Shown here: piece after piece, positions 35,239 through 43,695 of the stretch | Numbering within the stretch: position 1 is the stretch's first letter | Layout: every line of letters begins with the position of its first letter | Origin: CAWDAQ01 sp963800325 | GTDB lineage: Bacteria > Actinomycetota > Actinomycetes > Actinomycetales > Dermatophilaceae | Length of the DNA: 64,000 nucleotides | Direction: 5' to 3' | Assembly (NCBI GenBank): GCA_963800325.1 | Contig: CAWDAQ010000009.1 | Coordinates: forward strand, 40,873 to 104,872 | Notes under the pieces: generated by a model | What the model saw: only the letters and a program-made list of their open reading frames with translations | Database searches by the model: none | Told to the model about the DNA's origin: nothing | Translations under genes and position numbers: made by a program

Positions 35239-36492
35239 TCAGCCGACGAGCTGACTCGCGGCGTGGATCGCCAGCCCGGCGAGCGCGCCGACGACCGTGC
35301 CGTTGATCCGGATGAACTGCAGGTCCCGCCCGACGAACAGCTCGATCCGGGCGGAGGCCTCCGCGCCGTCCCACCGGTCGACGGTGACGGAGATGACGCT
35401 CGCGAGCTCGTCGCCGTAGGTGCGCACGAGGAAGGCGACGGCGTCGCCGAGGGCGTCCTCGACCCTCGCCCGGAGTGCCTCGTCCTCGACGAGCCGCTCG
35501 CCGGCCTCGGCGATCCAGGCGTCGCCGCGCTGCCAGAGCCGGCTCGAGCTGTCCTCGAGGGCCCCGAGGAGGGAGGTGCGCACCGAGCGCCACAGGCTCA
35601 CGGCGGTCTCGCCGACCTGCGGATGGGTGAGCAGCCGCTCCTTGAGGGCCTCGGCGCGCCGTTGCACCTCGGGGTCCTTCTGCAGGTCTCGCGCGAGCCG
35701 GCGCAGCAGCCCGTCGAGCGCGACCCGGGCCGGGTGCGCGCCGTCGGTGCGCACGTCCCACAGCCAGTCCCGGGCCTGCTGGTAGGCCCACGCGATGACC
35801 CGGTCGTCGACCCACGACGGGGTCCACCAGGGCGCCCGGTCGTTCATCACCTCGCGGAAGGACCCCGGGTTCTCGACGAGCCAGTCGTGGACCTGCTCCA
35901 GCGCGAGGTCGACGAGCCCGTGGTGGGCCCCGTCCTCGACGACGGCGTCGAGCAGGTCCCCGGCGACGGCGCTCACCGGCTCGCGGACCAGCCGCGGCAG
36001 GAGGACCTCCTCGACGAAGGCGCGGACCTCCTCGTCGCTGAGCCGGCCGAGCGCGGCGGTGCCGACCCGGGCGCCCTCGGTCATCACGCGGGCCCGGTGG
36101 TCGGGCTCCCCGAGCCACGTCCCGAGCCGTCGGGCGACGCCGGCCGAGCGGAGCCGGTCCCGGGCGATCTCCTCGGTGAGGAAGTTCTCGGTGACGAACG
36201 TCTCGAGGCTGCGGCCGAGCTCGTCCTTGCGGCGGCGCACGAGCGCGGTGTGCGGGATCGGGAGGCCGAGCGGCCGGCGGAACAGCGCGGTGACGGCGAA
36301 CCAGTCCGCGACCGCGCCGACCATGGCGGCCTCCGCGGCGGTGTTGAGGTAGCCCCAGCCGCCCGCGGCGTAGGGCAGCGTGACGAGGTACACGAGCGCC
36401 GCGAGGCCGAGCAGGGACGTCGCGAGCACCCGCATCCGCCGCAGCGCACTCCGGCGGGCCGGGTCGGCGGGCGAGGCGTCCATGAAGGTCAC
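35239..36492 (-). CDS. DUF445 membrane-associated protein
   Basis: 417 aa. One or two N-terminal membrane helices (VLATSLLGLAALVYLVTLPY and the GYLNTAAEAAMVGAVADWFA region) precede a large helical domain. VADWFAVTALFRRPLGLPIP HTALV is the best-conserved DUF445 stretch, and the C-terminus has a final hydrophobic helix (GTVVGALAGLAIHAASQL). Function is unknown. The GTG at 36492 has GGAGG 9 nt upstream and is preferred to the ATG at 36483. It is divergent from guaB1, with repeat family C between them. Confidence 0.88.
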   Translation of the reverse strand: MTFMDASPADPARRSALRRMRVLATSLLGLAALVYLVTLPYAAGGWGYLNTAAEAAMVGAVADWFAVTALFRRPLGLPIPHTALVRRRKDELGRSLETFVTENFLTEEIARDRLRSAGVARRLGTWLGEPDHRARVMTEGARVGTAALGRLSDEEVRAFVEEVLLPRLVREPVSAVAGDLLDAVVEDGAHHGLVDLALEQVHDWLVENPGSFREVMNDRAPWWTPSWVDDRVIAWAYQQARDWLWDVRTDGAHPARVALDGLLRRLARDLQKDPEVQRRAEALKERLLTHPQVGETAVSLWRSVRTSLLGALEDSSSRLWQRGDAWIAEAGERLVEDEALRARVEDALGDAVAFLVRTYGDELASVISVTVDRWDGAEASARIELFVGRDLQFIRINGTVVGALAGLAIHAASQLVG

Positions 36493-36517
36493 GGCCCCGA
36501 TCCTCCCCCACGCACCC

Positions 36518-36737
36518 CCGCACTTCGTGCCCACGTGGCCGGGTCCCCCTCCGCACGTCGTACCCCCGTGGCCGGGTCCCCCTCCGCACTTCGTGCCCAC
36601 TTGGCCGCGCCGGCGCCGCGACACGCCGGGTGCGGGGCGGCCAGACGGGCACGAAGTGCGGATTACGGGACGGCCACGTGGGCACGACGTGCGGATTGCG
36701 GGACGGCAGGAGGGGCACGAAGTGGGGGTTCCCGGGA
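36518..36737. repeat. Intergenic repeat family C: three direct and three inverted 33-bp copies
   Basis: Direct copies start at 36518, 36551 and 36584 with an exact 33-bp period (CCGCACTTCGTGCCCACGTG as the start). Inverted copies run 36638-36670, 36671-36703 and 36704-36737, again every 33 bp. Each unit contains the small palindrome GCAC-TTC-GTGC or a near variant. The array sits between the divergent DUF445 and guaB1 genes, in promoter territory rather than after stops, so it is not a simple terminator. Confidence 0.9.
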
Positions 36738-36775
36738 CGGGTCGGGGGCGGCGCGAGCGCCCGTAGACTCCCGGG

Positions 36776-38212
36776 GTGCACTTCCTCAACGGTCTGCAGC
36801 CGCAGTTCGACCTCACCTACGACGACGTGTTCATGGTGCCGAGCCGCTCCGACGTCGCCAGCCGGCTCGAGGTCGACCTCGCCACCTCGGACGGCAGCGG
36901 CACGACGATCCCGATCGTCGTCGCGAACATGACCGCGATCGCGGGACGCCGCATGGCCGAGACGATCGCGCGGCGCGGCGGCCTCGCGGTCATCCCCCAG
37001 GACATCCCGGTCCACGTCGTCCGGGAGGTCGTCGCGTGGGTCAAGCAGCGCCACCTCGTCCACGACACCGCGATCACCCTCACCGCCGAGCAGACGACCG
37101 GCGAGGCCCTCACGCTGCTGACCAAGCGCGCCCACGGCGCGGCCGTCGTCGTCGAGGACGGCCGGCCGGTCGGCATCGTCACCGAGGCCGACCTCACCGG
37201 GGTCGACCGGTTCACCCAGGTCGGCTCGGTCATGCACCCGGACCCGGACACCCTGCCCGAGGGGGTCGACCCCGAGGACGCCTTCACCCGGCTCACGACG
37301 AGCCACCACAAGGTCGCCCCCGTCGTCGGCACCGACGGCCGGCTCGTCGGGCTCCTCACCCGCAGCGGGGCGGTCCGGTCCAACATCTACCGTCCCGCCA
37401 CCGACGCCGCCGGCCGGCTGCGCGTCGCCGCGGCGGTCGGCGTCAGCGGGGACGCCACCGCCAAGGCCGAGGCCCTGCTCGACGCCGGGGTCGACCTCCT
37501 CGTCGTCGACACCGCCCACGGCCACCAGGAGCGGATGATCGAGACCCTCCGCTCGGTCCGGCGCCTCGACCCGGAGGTCCCGGTCGCCGCCGGGAACGTC
37601 GTCTCCGCCGGGGGCACCCGGGACCTCGTCGACGCGGGCGCCGACATCGTCAAGGTCGGCGTCGGCCCGGGCGCGATGTGCACGACCCGGATGATGACCG
37701 CGGTGGGTCGTCCGCAGTTCTCCGCGGTCCTGGAGTGCGCGGCCGCGGCCCGCGAGCTCGGCGCGCACGTCTGGGCCGACGGCGGGGTCCGCCACCCGCG
37801 GGACGTGGCGCTCGCCCTCGCCGCGGGCGCCTCGAACGTCATGGTCGGGTCGTGGTTCGCGGGGACGCTGGAGTCCCCCGGCGACCTCGCCACCGACCCG
37901 GACGGGCGGCGCTACAAGGAGTCGTTCGGCATGGCCTCGAGCCGGGCGGTGCGCAGCCGGACCGCCGCGGAGTCCCCGTACGAGCGGGCCCGCAAGGCGC
38001 TGTTCGAGGAGGGCATCTCCTCGGCGCGGATGTACGTCGACCCGGCCCGTCCGAGCGTGGAGGACCTGCTCGACACGATCACCGCCGGGGTGCGCTCGAG
38101 CTTCACCTACGCCGGGGCCCGGACGATCCCGGAGTTCCACGAGCGCGCGGTCATCGGGCTGCAGTCGACCGCGGGCTTCGCCGAGGGCCGCCCGCTGCAC
38201 ACCTCGTGGTGA
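36776..38212 (+). CDS. guaB1: GuaB1-type IMP dehydrogenase paralogue (probable GMP reductase)
   Basis: 478 aa. A TIM barrel is split by two CBS domains at about 95-210 (AHGAAVVVEDGRPVGIVTEA; VVGTDGRLVGLLTRSG). The catalytic Cys is Cys302 in GVGPGAMCTTR, the equivalent of GIGPGSICTT in IMPDH. FDLTYDDVFMVPSRSDV at the start is typical of the GuaB1 group; a mycobacterial GuaB1 has been shown to be a GMP reductase. The start is a GTG at 36776, 38 nt after the repeat array. Confidence 0.9.
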   Translation: MHFLNGLQPQFDLTYDDVFMVPSRSDVASRLEVDLATSDGSGTTIPIVVANMTAIAGRRMAETIARRGGLAVIPQDIPVHVVREVVAWVKQRHLVHDTAITLTAEQTTGEALTLLTKRAHGAAVVVEDGRPVGIVTEADLTGVDRFTQVGSVMHPDPDTLPEGVDPEDAFTRLTTSHHKVAPVVGTDGRLVGLLTRSGAVRSNIYRPATDAAGRLRVAAAVGVSGDATAKAEALLDAGVDLLVVDTAHGHQERMIETLRSVRRLDPEVPVAAGNVVSAGGTRDLVDAGADIVKVGVGPGAMCTTRMMTAVGRPQFSAVLECAAAARELGAHVWADGGVRHPRDVALALAAGASNVMVGSWFAGTLESPGDLATDPDGRRYKESFGMASSRAVRSRTAAESPYERARKALFEEGISSARMYVDPARPSVEDLLDTITAGVRSSFTYAGARTIPEFHERAVIGLQSTAGFAEGRPLHTSW

Positions 38213-38242
38213 GCGTCCCCGCCACCTGACAGGATCAGGCGC

Positions 38243-39487
38243 GTGACTGACTTCCGCTACGACGTCGACGCCGTCCGGTCCCACTTCCCCGCCCTGCGCG
38301 AGGGCGCCGCCCACTTCGACGGACCCGGGGGCAGCCAGACCCCGGACGTCGTCGCCGAGGCCGTCGCGGCCACGCTGACCTCGGCGATCTCCAACCGGGG
38401 GACCGTCACCGCCTCCGAGCTGCGCGCCGAGGACGTCGTCCACCGGGCCCGCGCCGCCGTCGCCGACCTCACCGGCGCCGACCCCCGCGGGGTCGTCTTC
38501 GGTCGGAGCATGACCGCCCTGACGTACGAGCTGTCCCGGGCCCTGGCGCGCACGTGGGAGCCCGGCGACGAGGTCGTCGTCAGCCGTCTCGACCACGACG
38601 CCAACGTGCGGCCGTGGGTGCAGGCCGCCGACGCCGCGGGCGCGACCGTCCGGTGGGCCGACTTCGACCCGGCGACCGGGGAGCTGACGGCGGACGACGT
38701 CGCCGCGGTGCTCAGCGGACGCACCCGGCTCGTCGCCGTCACCGCCGCGTCGAACCTCATCGGCACCCGGCCCCCGGTCGCGGAGATCGCCGCGCTCGTC
38801 CACGAGGCGGGCGGGTTGCTCCACGTCGACGGGGTGCACGCGACCGCGCACACGTTCACCGACGCCGCGGCGGTCGGCGCCGACTTCTGGGCGTGCTCGC
38901 CGTACAAGTTCCTCGGGCCGCACTGCGGCGTGCTCGCCGCCGACCCCGAGGTGCTCGACGCGCTCAAACCGGACAAGCTGCTCCCGTCCCGGGACGACGT
39001 GCCGGAGCGGTTCGAGCTCGGCACGCTTCCGTACGAGCTGCTCGCCGGGACCACCGCCGCGGTGGACTTCCTCGCCTCGCTGGACGGCGGCGGCGACGGG
39101 CCCCGTCGGGACCGGCTCCGGGCGGCGTTCGCCGCGCTCGAGGCGCACGAGGACCGGCTGCGGGAGCGGCTCGAGGACGGACTCGCCGAGGTCCCGGGGG
39201 TGACGCTGTGGTCCCGGGCGGCCCGGCGCACCCCGACGGTCCTGTTCACCCTCGACGGCCACGAGCCCGGGCAGGTCCACCGCGCCCTCGCCGAGCGGGG
39301 CGTCAACGCCCCCGCCAGCCACTTCTACGCGATCGAGTGCTCCCGCCACCTGGGCCTGGGGGACACCGGCGGGGTCCGCGCGGGGCTCGCGCCGTACAGC
39401 ACCGACGACGACGTCGACCGGCTCCTCGCGGGCGTGCGCGACCTCGTGGACCGGTCCGCTGCGGCGGCGCCCGGCGGGCGGGGGTAG
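38243..39487 (+). CDS. Cysteine-desulfurase-like class V aminotransferase
   Basis: 414 aa PLP enzyme. The PLP lysine is probably Lys222 in ACSPYKFLGPHCG. FDGPGGSQTP at the start and HVDGVHATAHTFTDA before the lysine match the SufS/CsdA-like family, specifically the cysteine-desulfurase-like group whose substrate is often unproven. The active-site Cys loop of true desulfurases is not obvious. The GTG at 38243 is 30 nt after guaB1, and the next gene begins 3 nt after its stop. Confidence 0.85.
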   Translation: MTDFRYDVDAVRSHFPALREGAAHFDGPGGSQTPDVVAEAVAATLTSAISNRGTVTASELRAEDVVHRARAAVADLTGADPRGVVFGRSMTALTYELSRALARTWEPGDEVVVSRLDHDANVRPWVQAADAAGATVRWADFDPATGELTADDVAAVLSGRTRLVAVTAASNLIGTRPPVAEIAALVHEAGGLLHVDGVHATAHTFTDAAAVGADFWACSPYKFLGPHCGVLAADPEVLDALKPDKLLPSRDDVPERFELGTLPYELLAGTTAAVDFLASLDGGGDGPRRDRLRAAFAALEAHEDRLRERLEDGLAEVPGVTLWSRAARRTPTVLFTLDGHEPGQVHRALAERGVNAPASHFYAIECSRHLGLGDTGGVRAGLAPYSTDDDVDRLLAGVRDLVDRSAAAAPGGRG

Positions 39488-39489
39488 GC

Positions 39490-40548
39490 GTGGACGCCCC
39501 GCTCGCCCCCCTGGTCGCGCCCGTCGAGCCGGTGGACGCGCTGCGCCGGGTCGCGTTCCTCCTCGAGCGGGTCCGGGCGGGGAGCTACCGGATCGAGGCG
39601 TTCCGGGGCGCGGCGAAGGTCGTGCGCGGCCTCGACCCCGACGAGGTGGCCTCCCGGGCCGAGGAGGGCACGCTCGAGGAGCTGTCCGGGATCGGGAAGT
39701 CCTCGGCGGCCATCATCCGCCAGGCCGTCGCCGGGGACCTGCCGGACTACCTCGCCCGGCTGCAGGACGAGGCCGAGCCGCTCGTCACCGGCGGCGAGGA
39801 GTTCCTCCGGGCCCTGCGGGGGGACTGCCACAGCCATTCGGACTGGTCGGACGGGGGCAGCCCCATCGACGAGATGGTGCTCACCTCCGTCGAGCTCGGC
39901 CAGGACTGGCTCGCCCTCACCGACCACTCCCCCCGGCTGCGGGTCGCGAACGGGCTCTCCTCCGAGCGCCTCACCCGGCAGCTCGGTGTCGTCGACGCGG
40001 TCAACCGCTCGCTCGCCGGGCGGTTCCGGCTGCTGAAGGGCATCGAGGTCGACATCCTCGACGACGGCAGGCTCGACCAGTCCGAGCAGATGCTCGACCG
40101 GCTCGACGTCGTCACCGCCTCCGTGCACAGCACCCTGCGGATGAACAGCGGCCCGATGACCCGCCGCCTCGTCGCCGCGGTCGGCGACCCCCGGGTCGAC
40201 GTCCTCGGGCACTGCACCGGACGGCTCGTGGAGGGCTCGCGCGGCACCAGGCCGCAGAGCACGTTCGACGCGCGCGCGGTGTTCGAGGCGTGCGCGGTGC
40301 ACGGCACCGCGGTCGAGATCAACTCCCGCCCCGAGCGGCAGGACCCGCCCGACGACCTCATCCGGCTCGCGGTCGAGACCGGGTGCCTGTTCGCCATCGA
40401 CTCGGACGCGCACGCCCCGGGCCAGCTGGAGATGAAGGCCTACGGTTGCGAGCGGGCGGCCCGGCTCGGGGTGCCGCTCGACCGGGTCGTCACGACGTGG
40501 GAGGCCGACCGGCTCCTCGCGTGGACCCGCGGCGACACCCCCGCCTGA
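39490..40548 (+). CDS. PHP-domain hydrolase with N-terminal helix-hairpin-helix (PolX C-terminal type)
   Basis: 352 aa. An N-terminal HhH DNA-binding segment (LEELSGIGKSSAAIIRQAV, near residues 57-75) resembles PolX polymerases, but the nucleotidyl-transfer domain is missing. The PHP motifs are complete: DCHSHSDWSDG, LTDHSP, GIEVDIL, ASVHS, GHCTGR and SDAHAPGQL, which bind a trinuclear metal site. The likely role is phosphodiesterase or phosphatase activity linked to DNA. The GTG at 39490 is 2 nt after the previous stop, so the pair is coupled. Confidence 0.88.
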   Translation: MDAPLAPLVAPVEPVDALRRVAFLLERVRAGSYRIEAFRGAAKVVRGLDPDEVASRAEEGTLEELSGIGKSSAAIIRQAVAGDLPDYLARLQDEAEPLVTGGEEFLRALRGDCHSHSDWSDGGSPIDEMVLTSVELGQDWLALTDHSPRLRVANGLSSERLTRQLGVVDAVNRSLAGRFRLLKGIEVDILDDGRLDQSEQMLDRLDVVTASVHSTLRMNSGPMTRRLVAAVGDPRVDVLGHCTGRLVEGSRGTRPQSTFDARAVFEACAVHGTAVEINSRPERQDPPDDLIRLAVETGCLFAIDSDAHAPGQLEMKAYGCERAARLGVPLDRVVTTWEADRLLAWTRGDTPA

Positions 40549-40556
40549 CCCCCCGC

Positions 40557-40663
40557 TTGCGTCCGCACGGATGGTCGCCGGCGCCGACTTCGCGGACACA
40601 ACAGGTGACGCGCCGCTTGCGTCCGCACGGTTGGTCGCCTGGGCGCCGACCGTGCGGACGCAA
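40557..40663. repeat. Intergenic palindromic repeat family A, two direct copies
   Basis: Copies A4 (40557-40601) and A5 (40617-40663) start TTGCGTCCGCACGG and end GCGGAC(A/G)CAA. A5 is the best palindrome of the family: its two ends pair over 15 bp (TTGCGTCCGCACGGT with its complement). The locus is between the convergent PHP and aldo/keto reductase genes, only 9 nt after one stop and 14 nt before the other, where it could serve as a terminator. Confidence 0.87.
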
Positions 40664-40677
40664 CGGGTGGGGGGCCC

Positions 40678-41667
40678 TCACCAGCGGTCGTGGACGTGCT
40701 CCCGGATGTGGGTGTCGTAGACGGCCTCCAGGGCGTCGAGCACCGCGGGCTCGAGCGGAGGCAGCTCGCCGGCGGCGGCGTTGGACTCGGCCTGCTCGCG
40801 GCTGCGGGCGCCGGGGATCACGACGGAGACGCCCGGCTGGTCGGCGACCCACCGCAGCGCCATCTGCGCGGTGCTCGCCCCCTCCGGGGTGAGCTCCGCG
40901 ACCTCTCGGGCGGCCTTGACGCCGACGTCGAACGGCACCCCGGCGAAGGTCTCGCCGATGTCGAAGGCCTCGCCGCGGCGGTTGAAGCTGCGGTGGTCGG
41001 CCTCGTCGAACGTCGTCGACTCGTCGTACCGGCCCGACAGCAGCCCGCTCGCGAGCGGCACCCGCGCGATGATCCCGACCCCGGCCGCCTGGGCGACGGG
41101 CAGGACCTCCTCCAGCGGCTTGCGCCGGAAGACGTTGAGGATGATCTGGACGGTCGCGACGTTCGGTCGGCGGATCGCGGCGAGCGCCTCGGCGCAGGTC
41201 TCGACCGAGACCCCGTACGCGGCGACGCGGCCCTCGTCGACGAGGGTGTCCATGGCGTCGAACACGGCGTCGGTGGCGTACACCTCGGGGGCCGGGCAGT
41301 GGAGCTGGACGAGGTCGAGGGTGTCGAGGCCGAGGTTGGCCCGGCTCCGGTCGTTCCACGCCCGGAACGCCTCGAGGGTGTAGGCCGCCGGCACGTGCGG
41401 GTCGGCGCGGCGGCCCATCTTCGTCGCGACGGTGAGACCGGGGTCGCCCCGGTCGGCGAGGAACCGTCCGACGAGCTTCTCGCTGCGCCCGTCCCCGTAG
41501 ACGTCCGCGGTGTCGAAGAACGTCACGCCGGCGTCGGCGGCCGCGTGCAGGGCGTCGAGGGCGGCGTCCTCGGCGACCTCGGCGCCCCAGGCGTCGCCGA
41601 TCTGCCAGCAGCCGAATCCGATGACCCCGACGTCGCGGTGGGTCCTTCCGAGCGCACGCATGTCCAT
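40678..41667 (-). CDS. Aldo/keto reductase
   Basis: 329 aa TIM-barrel NADPH reductase. The catalytic tetrad is visible: Asp and Tyr in FFDTADVYGDGRSEKLVG, Lys in TVATKMGR and His in LVQLHCP. NADPH binding lies near the end (VVIPGARSREQAESNAAAGE). GCWQIGDAWG at the start is typical of the group annotated as oxidoreductases acting on aldehydes or sugars. Substrate unknown. It is separated from the tRNA promoter by about 150 bp with no gene. Confidence 0.92.
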   Translation of the reverse strand: MDMRALGRTHRDVGVIGFGCWQIGDAWGAEVAEDAALDALHAAADAGVTFFDTADVYGDGRSEKLVGRFLADRGDPGLTVATKMGRRADPHVPAAYTLEAFRAWNDRSRANLGLDTLDLVQLHCPAPEVYATDAVFDAMDTLVDEGRVAAYGVSVETCAEALAAIRRPNVATVQIILNVFRRKPLEEVLPVAQAAGVGIIARVPLASGLLSGRYDESTTFDEADHRSFNRRGEAFDIGETFAGVPFDVGVKAAREVAELTPEGASTAQMALRWVADQPGVSVVIPGARSREQAESNAAAGELPPLEPAVLDALEAVYDTHIREHVHDRW

Positions 41668-41816
41668 GGCGGCGACGCTACCCGTGGGCTCGCACGGCGG
41701 CGCGACGAGGCCGTCCGGCCGCCGCCCGGACGGCCTCCCCCGGGGCCCGCGAGGAATTCGCGGAGTCGCCCCGGGCGGCGGCCAAACCGGCTCCGGCGTC
41801 GGCCTCGGACCTCGCT

Positions 41817-41846
41817 TTGGTGAATCCGGAGGTCCTCACCTATGCT
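41817..41846 (+). promoter_or_regulatory. Promoter of the tRNA-Glu/tRNA-Asp unit
   Basis: TTGGTG (41817-41822) as -35 and TATGCT (41841-41846) as -10 are separated by 18 bp. Transcription would start near 41853, about 58 nt before tRNA-Glu. TATGCT is also found upstream of tRNA-Phe at 47341-47346. Confidence 0.5.
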
Positions 41847-41910
41847 TTCCGAGTCCTCGACGGATCCGAGCCCTGCTCGCTGTGCGAGGGGGGCTCCGGT
41901 CGATGATCGG

Positions 41911-41983
41911 GTCCCCATCGTCTAGCGGCCTAGGACCCCGCCCTTTCACGGCGGTAGCACGGGTTCGAATCCCGTTGGGGATA
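41911..41983 (+). tRNA. tRNA-Glu (anticodon UUC)
   Basis: Full cloverleaf of 73 nt: acceptor GTCCCCA pairs with TGGGGAT (one G-U), anticodon stem CCGCC/GGCGG holds the loop CTTTCAC with anticodon TTC, and the T-arm ACGGG-TTCGAAT-CCCGT is perfect. CCA is not encoded. It is 23 nt before tRNA-Asp. Confidence 0.97.
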
Positions 41984-42006
41984 CGCAGGCCACGGTCTTG
42001 CACCAA

Positions 42007-42083
42007 GGCCCCGTAGCGCAGTTGGTTAGCGCGCCGCCCTGTCACGGCGGAGGTCGCGGGTTCGAGTCCCGTCGGGGTCGCCA
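42007..42083 (+). tRNA. tRNA-Asp (anticodon GUC)
   Basis: Cloverleaf with acceptor GGCCCCG/CGGGGTC, anticodon stem CCGCC/GGCGG and loop CTGTCAC (anticodon GTC). A genome-encoded CCA ends at 42083. It is co-transcribed with tRNA-Glu and followed by a terminator. Confidence 0.97.
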
Positions 42084-42096
42084 GCACGTTCACACC

Positions 42097-42125
42097 CGGG
42101 CCGGCACCACCAAGGTGCCGGCCCG
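42097..42125 (+). terminator. tRNA unit terminator hairpin
   Basis: A perfect 12-bp stem, CGGGCCGGCACC with GGTGCCGGCCCG, and a 5-nt loop lies 13 nt after tRNA-Asp. A short U-containing tail follows. Confidence 0.8.
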
Positions 42126-42239
42126 TCGTGCGTCCACGGCCGACCGGCCCGGTTTCGGACGCCCCTCCCCGGGTACGTCCCCAAGAGTCCCCGGGGGATC
42201 TGGGGACTCCACAGGGGACGCTGCCGGAAGGACCCACCC

Positions 42240-42782
42240 ATGCCCGAACCCCACGAGGACCTCGAGACCACCGTGGCTGCCCAGCACGCCCGGATCACCG
42301 GGCTGATGCGGGCGGTCAGCCACCGGGACGGCGAAGCCCGCAGCCGGGCGTTCGCCGACCTCGCCCGCTACCTGGCGATCCACGAGGCGGCCGAGCAGCT
42401 CTTCCTCCACGGGTCGATGATCCGGGACCCGGACGGGGAGGACGGCGTCGCCGAGCAGCGCGTCACCGAGGAGCAGCAGGCCACCCAGGTCATCCAGCGG
42501 CTCGAGCAGTACGACCCGGACTCGTTCGAGTTCCTCACCCAGTTCGACCTGTTCCAGGAGGCGGTGTCCAGCCACGCCGAGGCCGAGGAGTCCCAGGAGC
42601 TGCCCGCGTTCATCGACCACACGCGGCCCGAGGACCTCGAGCGGGTCGTGCGTGCCCTCGACATGGTCGACCTCTGGTACGAGGACTCCGGGCCCGGGTC
42701 GCCGGTGCCCCGCAGCGGCAGCTTCGTCGACCAGCACCGGCGCGCGGAGGCCGCCTTCCGGGACCTCGCCTCCGGGCGGTGA
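42240..42782 (+). CDS. Hemerythrin HHE-domain protein
   Basis: 180 aa helical protein. Candidate di-iron ligands follow the HHE pattern: QHARITGLMRA at the first helix, YLAIHEAAEQLFLHG in the second, VTEEQQATQVIQRLEQYD in the third, and VSSHAEAEESQELPAF in the fourth. Such proteins bind oxygen or sense nitric oxide or redox. The ATG at 42240 has GGAAGGA upstream. The gene follows the tRNA terminator and stands alone. Confidence 0.85.
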   Translation: MPEPHEDLETTVAAQHARITGLMRAVSHRDGEARSRAFADLARYLAIHEAAEQLFLHGSMIRDPDGEDGVAEQRVTEEQQATQVIQRLEQYDPDSFEFLTQFDLFQEAVSSHAEAEESQELPAFIDHTRPEDLERVVRALDMVDLWYEDSGPGSPVPRSGSFVDQHRRAEAAFRDLASGR

Positions 42783-42897
42783 CCTCGGGGGCGCCGCCGG
42801 GCGCCCCGTAGGGCAGGATGGGCGCCGGTCGTCCACCGACCGCCCGATGCGCACCGGCCACCGGCCGGCGCCCCACCCCACCTGCGGAAGGACCCCA

Positions 42898-43596
42898 GTG
42901 GACACGCCAGCCTCCGCGCCCGTCCGGGGCGTGCTGTTCGACCTCGACGGCACCCTCGTCGACACGACCTACATCCACGCGGTCTGCTGGTGGGAGGCGT
43001 TGCAGCAGTTCGGGCGCACCGTCCCGATGTCGGTGCTGCACCGAGCGGTCGGGATGGGCTCGGACCACCTGCTCGACCAGGCCCTCGGCGAGGACCACGA
43101 CGACAGCGACGACGACGCCATCGCCGCCGCCCACGGGGCGCACTTCGCGTCGTGGCACGCCCGTGTCGTCGCCCTGCCCGGCGCCGGTGACCTCCTCGAG
43201 GCGTGCCAGCGGGCCGGGCTGTCGGTCGTGCTCGCCTCCTCGTGCAGCGAGCGGGACCTCGACGCCATGCTCGCCGTCCTCGACGCCGGCCCGCGGAACT
43301 CGGCCCGGGACCTCGACGCGACGACGACGTCCGGCGACGCCGAGCAGACCAAGCCGAGCCCGGACCTGGTCCAGGTCGCGCTCGAGCGGGCCACGGTCGA
43401 GGCCGAGAACGCGATCTACGTCGGCGACTCGGTCTGGGACGTCCACGCCGCGACGAAGATCGGCATCCGCACCATCGGTCTCGAGTGCGGGGGCACGAGC
43501 GCGGACGAGCTCGACCGCGCCGGCGCGATCGAGACGTGGAAGGACCCGGCCGACCTCGTCGCCCACTGGGAGGACAGCGTCCTCTCCCAGGGCTGA
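42898..43596 (+). CDS. HAD-superfamily phosphatase (beta-phosphoglucomutase-like)
   Basis: 232 aa. The nucleophile Asp is in LFDLDGTLVDTTYIH; motif II is VVLASSCSERD, motif III the Lys in QTKPSPDLV, and motif IV is YVGDSVWDVHAA. The cap is C1-type, as in phosphoglycolate phosphatases and beta-phosphoglucomutases. The GTG at 42898 has GGAAGGA 7-8 nt upstream. It ends before a terminator shared with the convergent sigma factor. Confidence 0.9.
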   Translation: MDTPASAPVRGVLFDLDGTLVDTTYIHAVCWWEALQQFGRTVPMSVLHRAVGMGSDHLLDQALGEDHDDSDDDAIAAAHGAHFASWHARVVALPGAGDLLEACQRAGLSVVLASSCSERDLDAMLAVLDAGPRNSARDLDATTTSGDAEQTKPSPDLVQVALERATVEAENAIYVGDSVWDVHAATKIGIRTIGLECGGTSADELDRAGAIETWKDPADLVAHWEDSVLSQG

Positions 43597-43655
43597 CACC
43601 GCCGGGCCGCCCGTCCGCGCCCCTGACGTCACCGGCGTCGCCGCGCGCGTCGTCA

Positions 43656-43684
43656 CGGGCCGGGGGCACCACGCCCCCGGCCCG
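43656..43684. terminator. Bidirectional terminator hairpin between HAD and sigma factor genes
   Basis: CGGGCCGGGGGC (43656-43667) and GCCCCCGGCCCG (43673-43684) form a perfect 12-bp stem with a 5-nt loop, between two convergent stops. Confidence 0.75.
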
Positions 43685-43695
43685 CGACGAGCCGC

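Noticed and set aside
36518..36737. CRISPR-like array or tandem coding repeat
   Set aside because: Exact 33-bp period with inverted copies and no spacers; the open frames through it have no start context and no homology I recognise.
35174..39349. Very long minus-strand reading frame (about 1390 residues)
   Set aside because: It is a frame shadow over DUF445, guaB1 and the class V aminotransferase; its composition is Arg/Gly/Asp/Val-rich with no domain motifs.
41668..41910. A small gene upstream of tRNA-Glu
   Set aside because: Open frames here lack ribosome sites and overlap the tRNA promoter.
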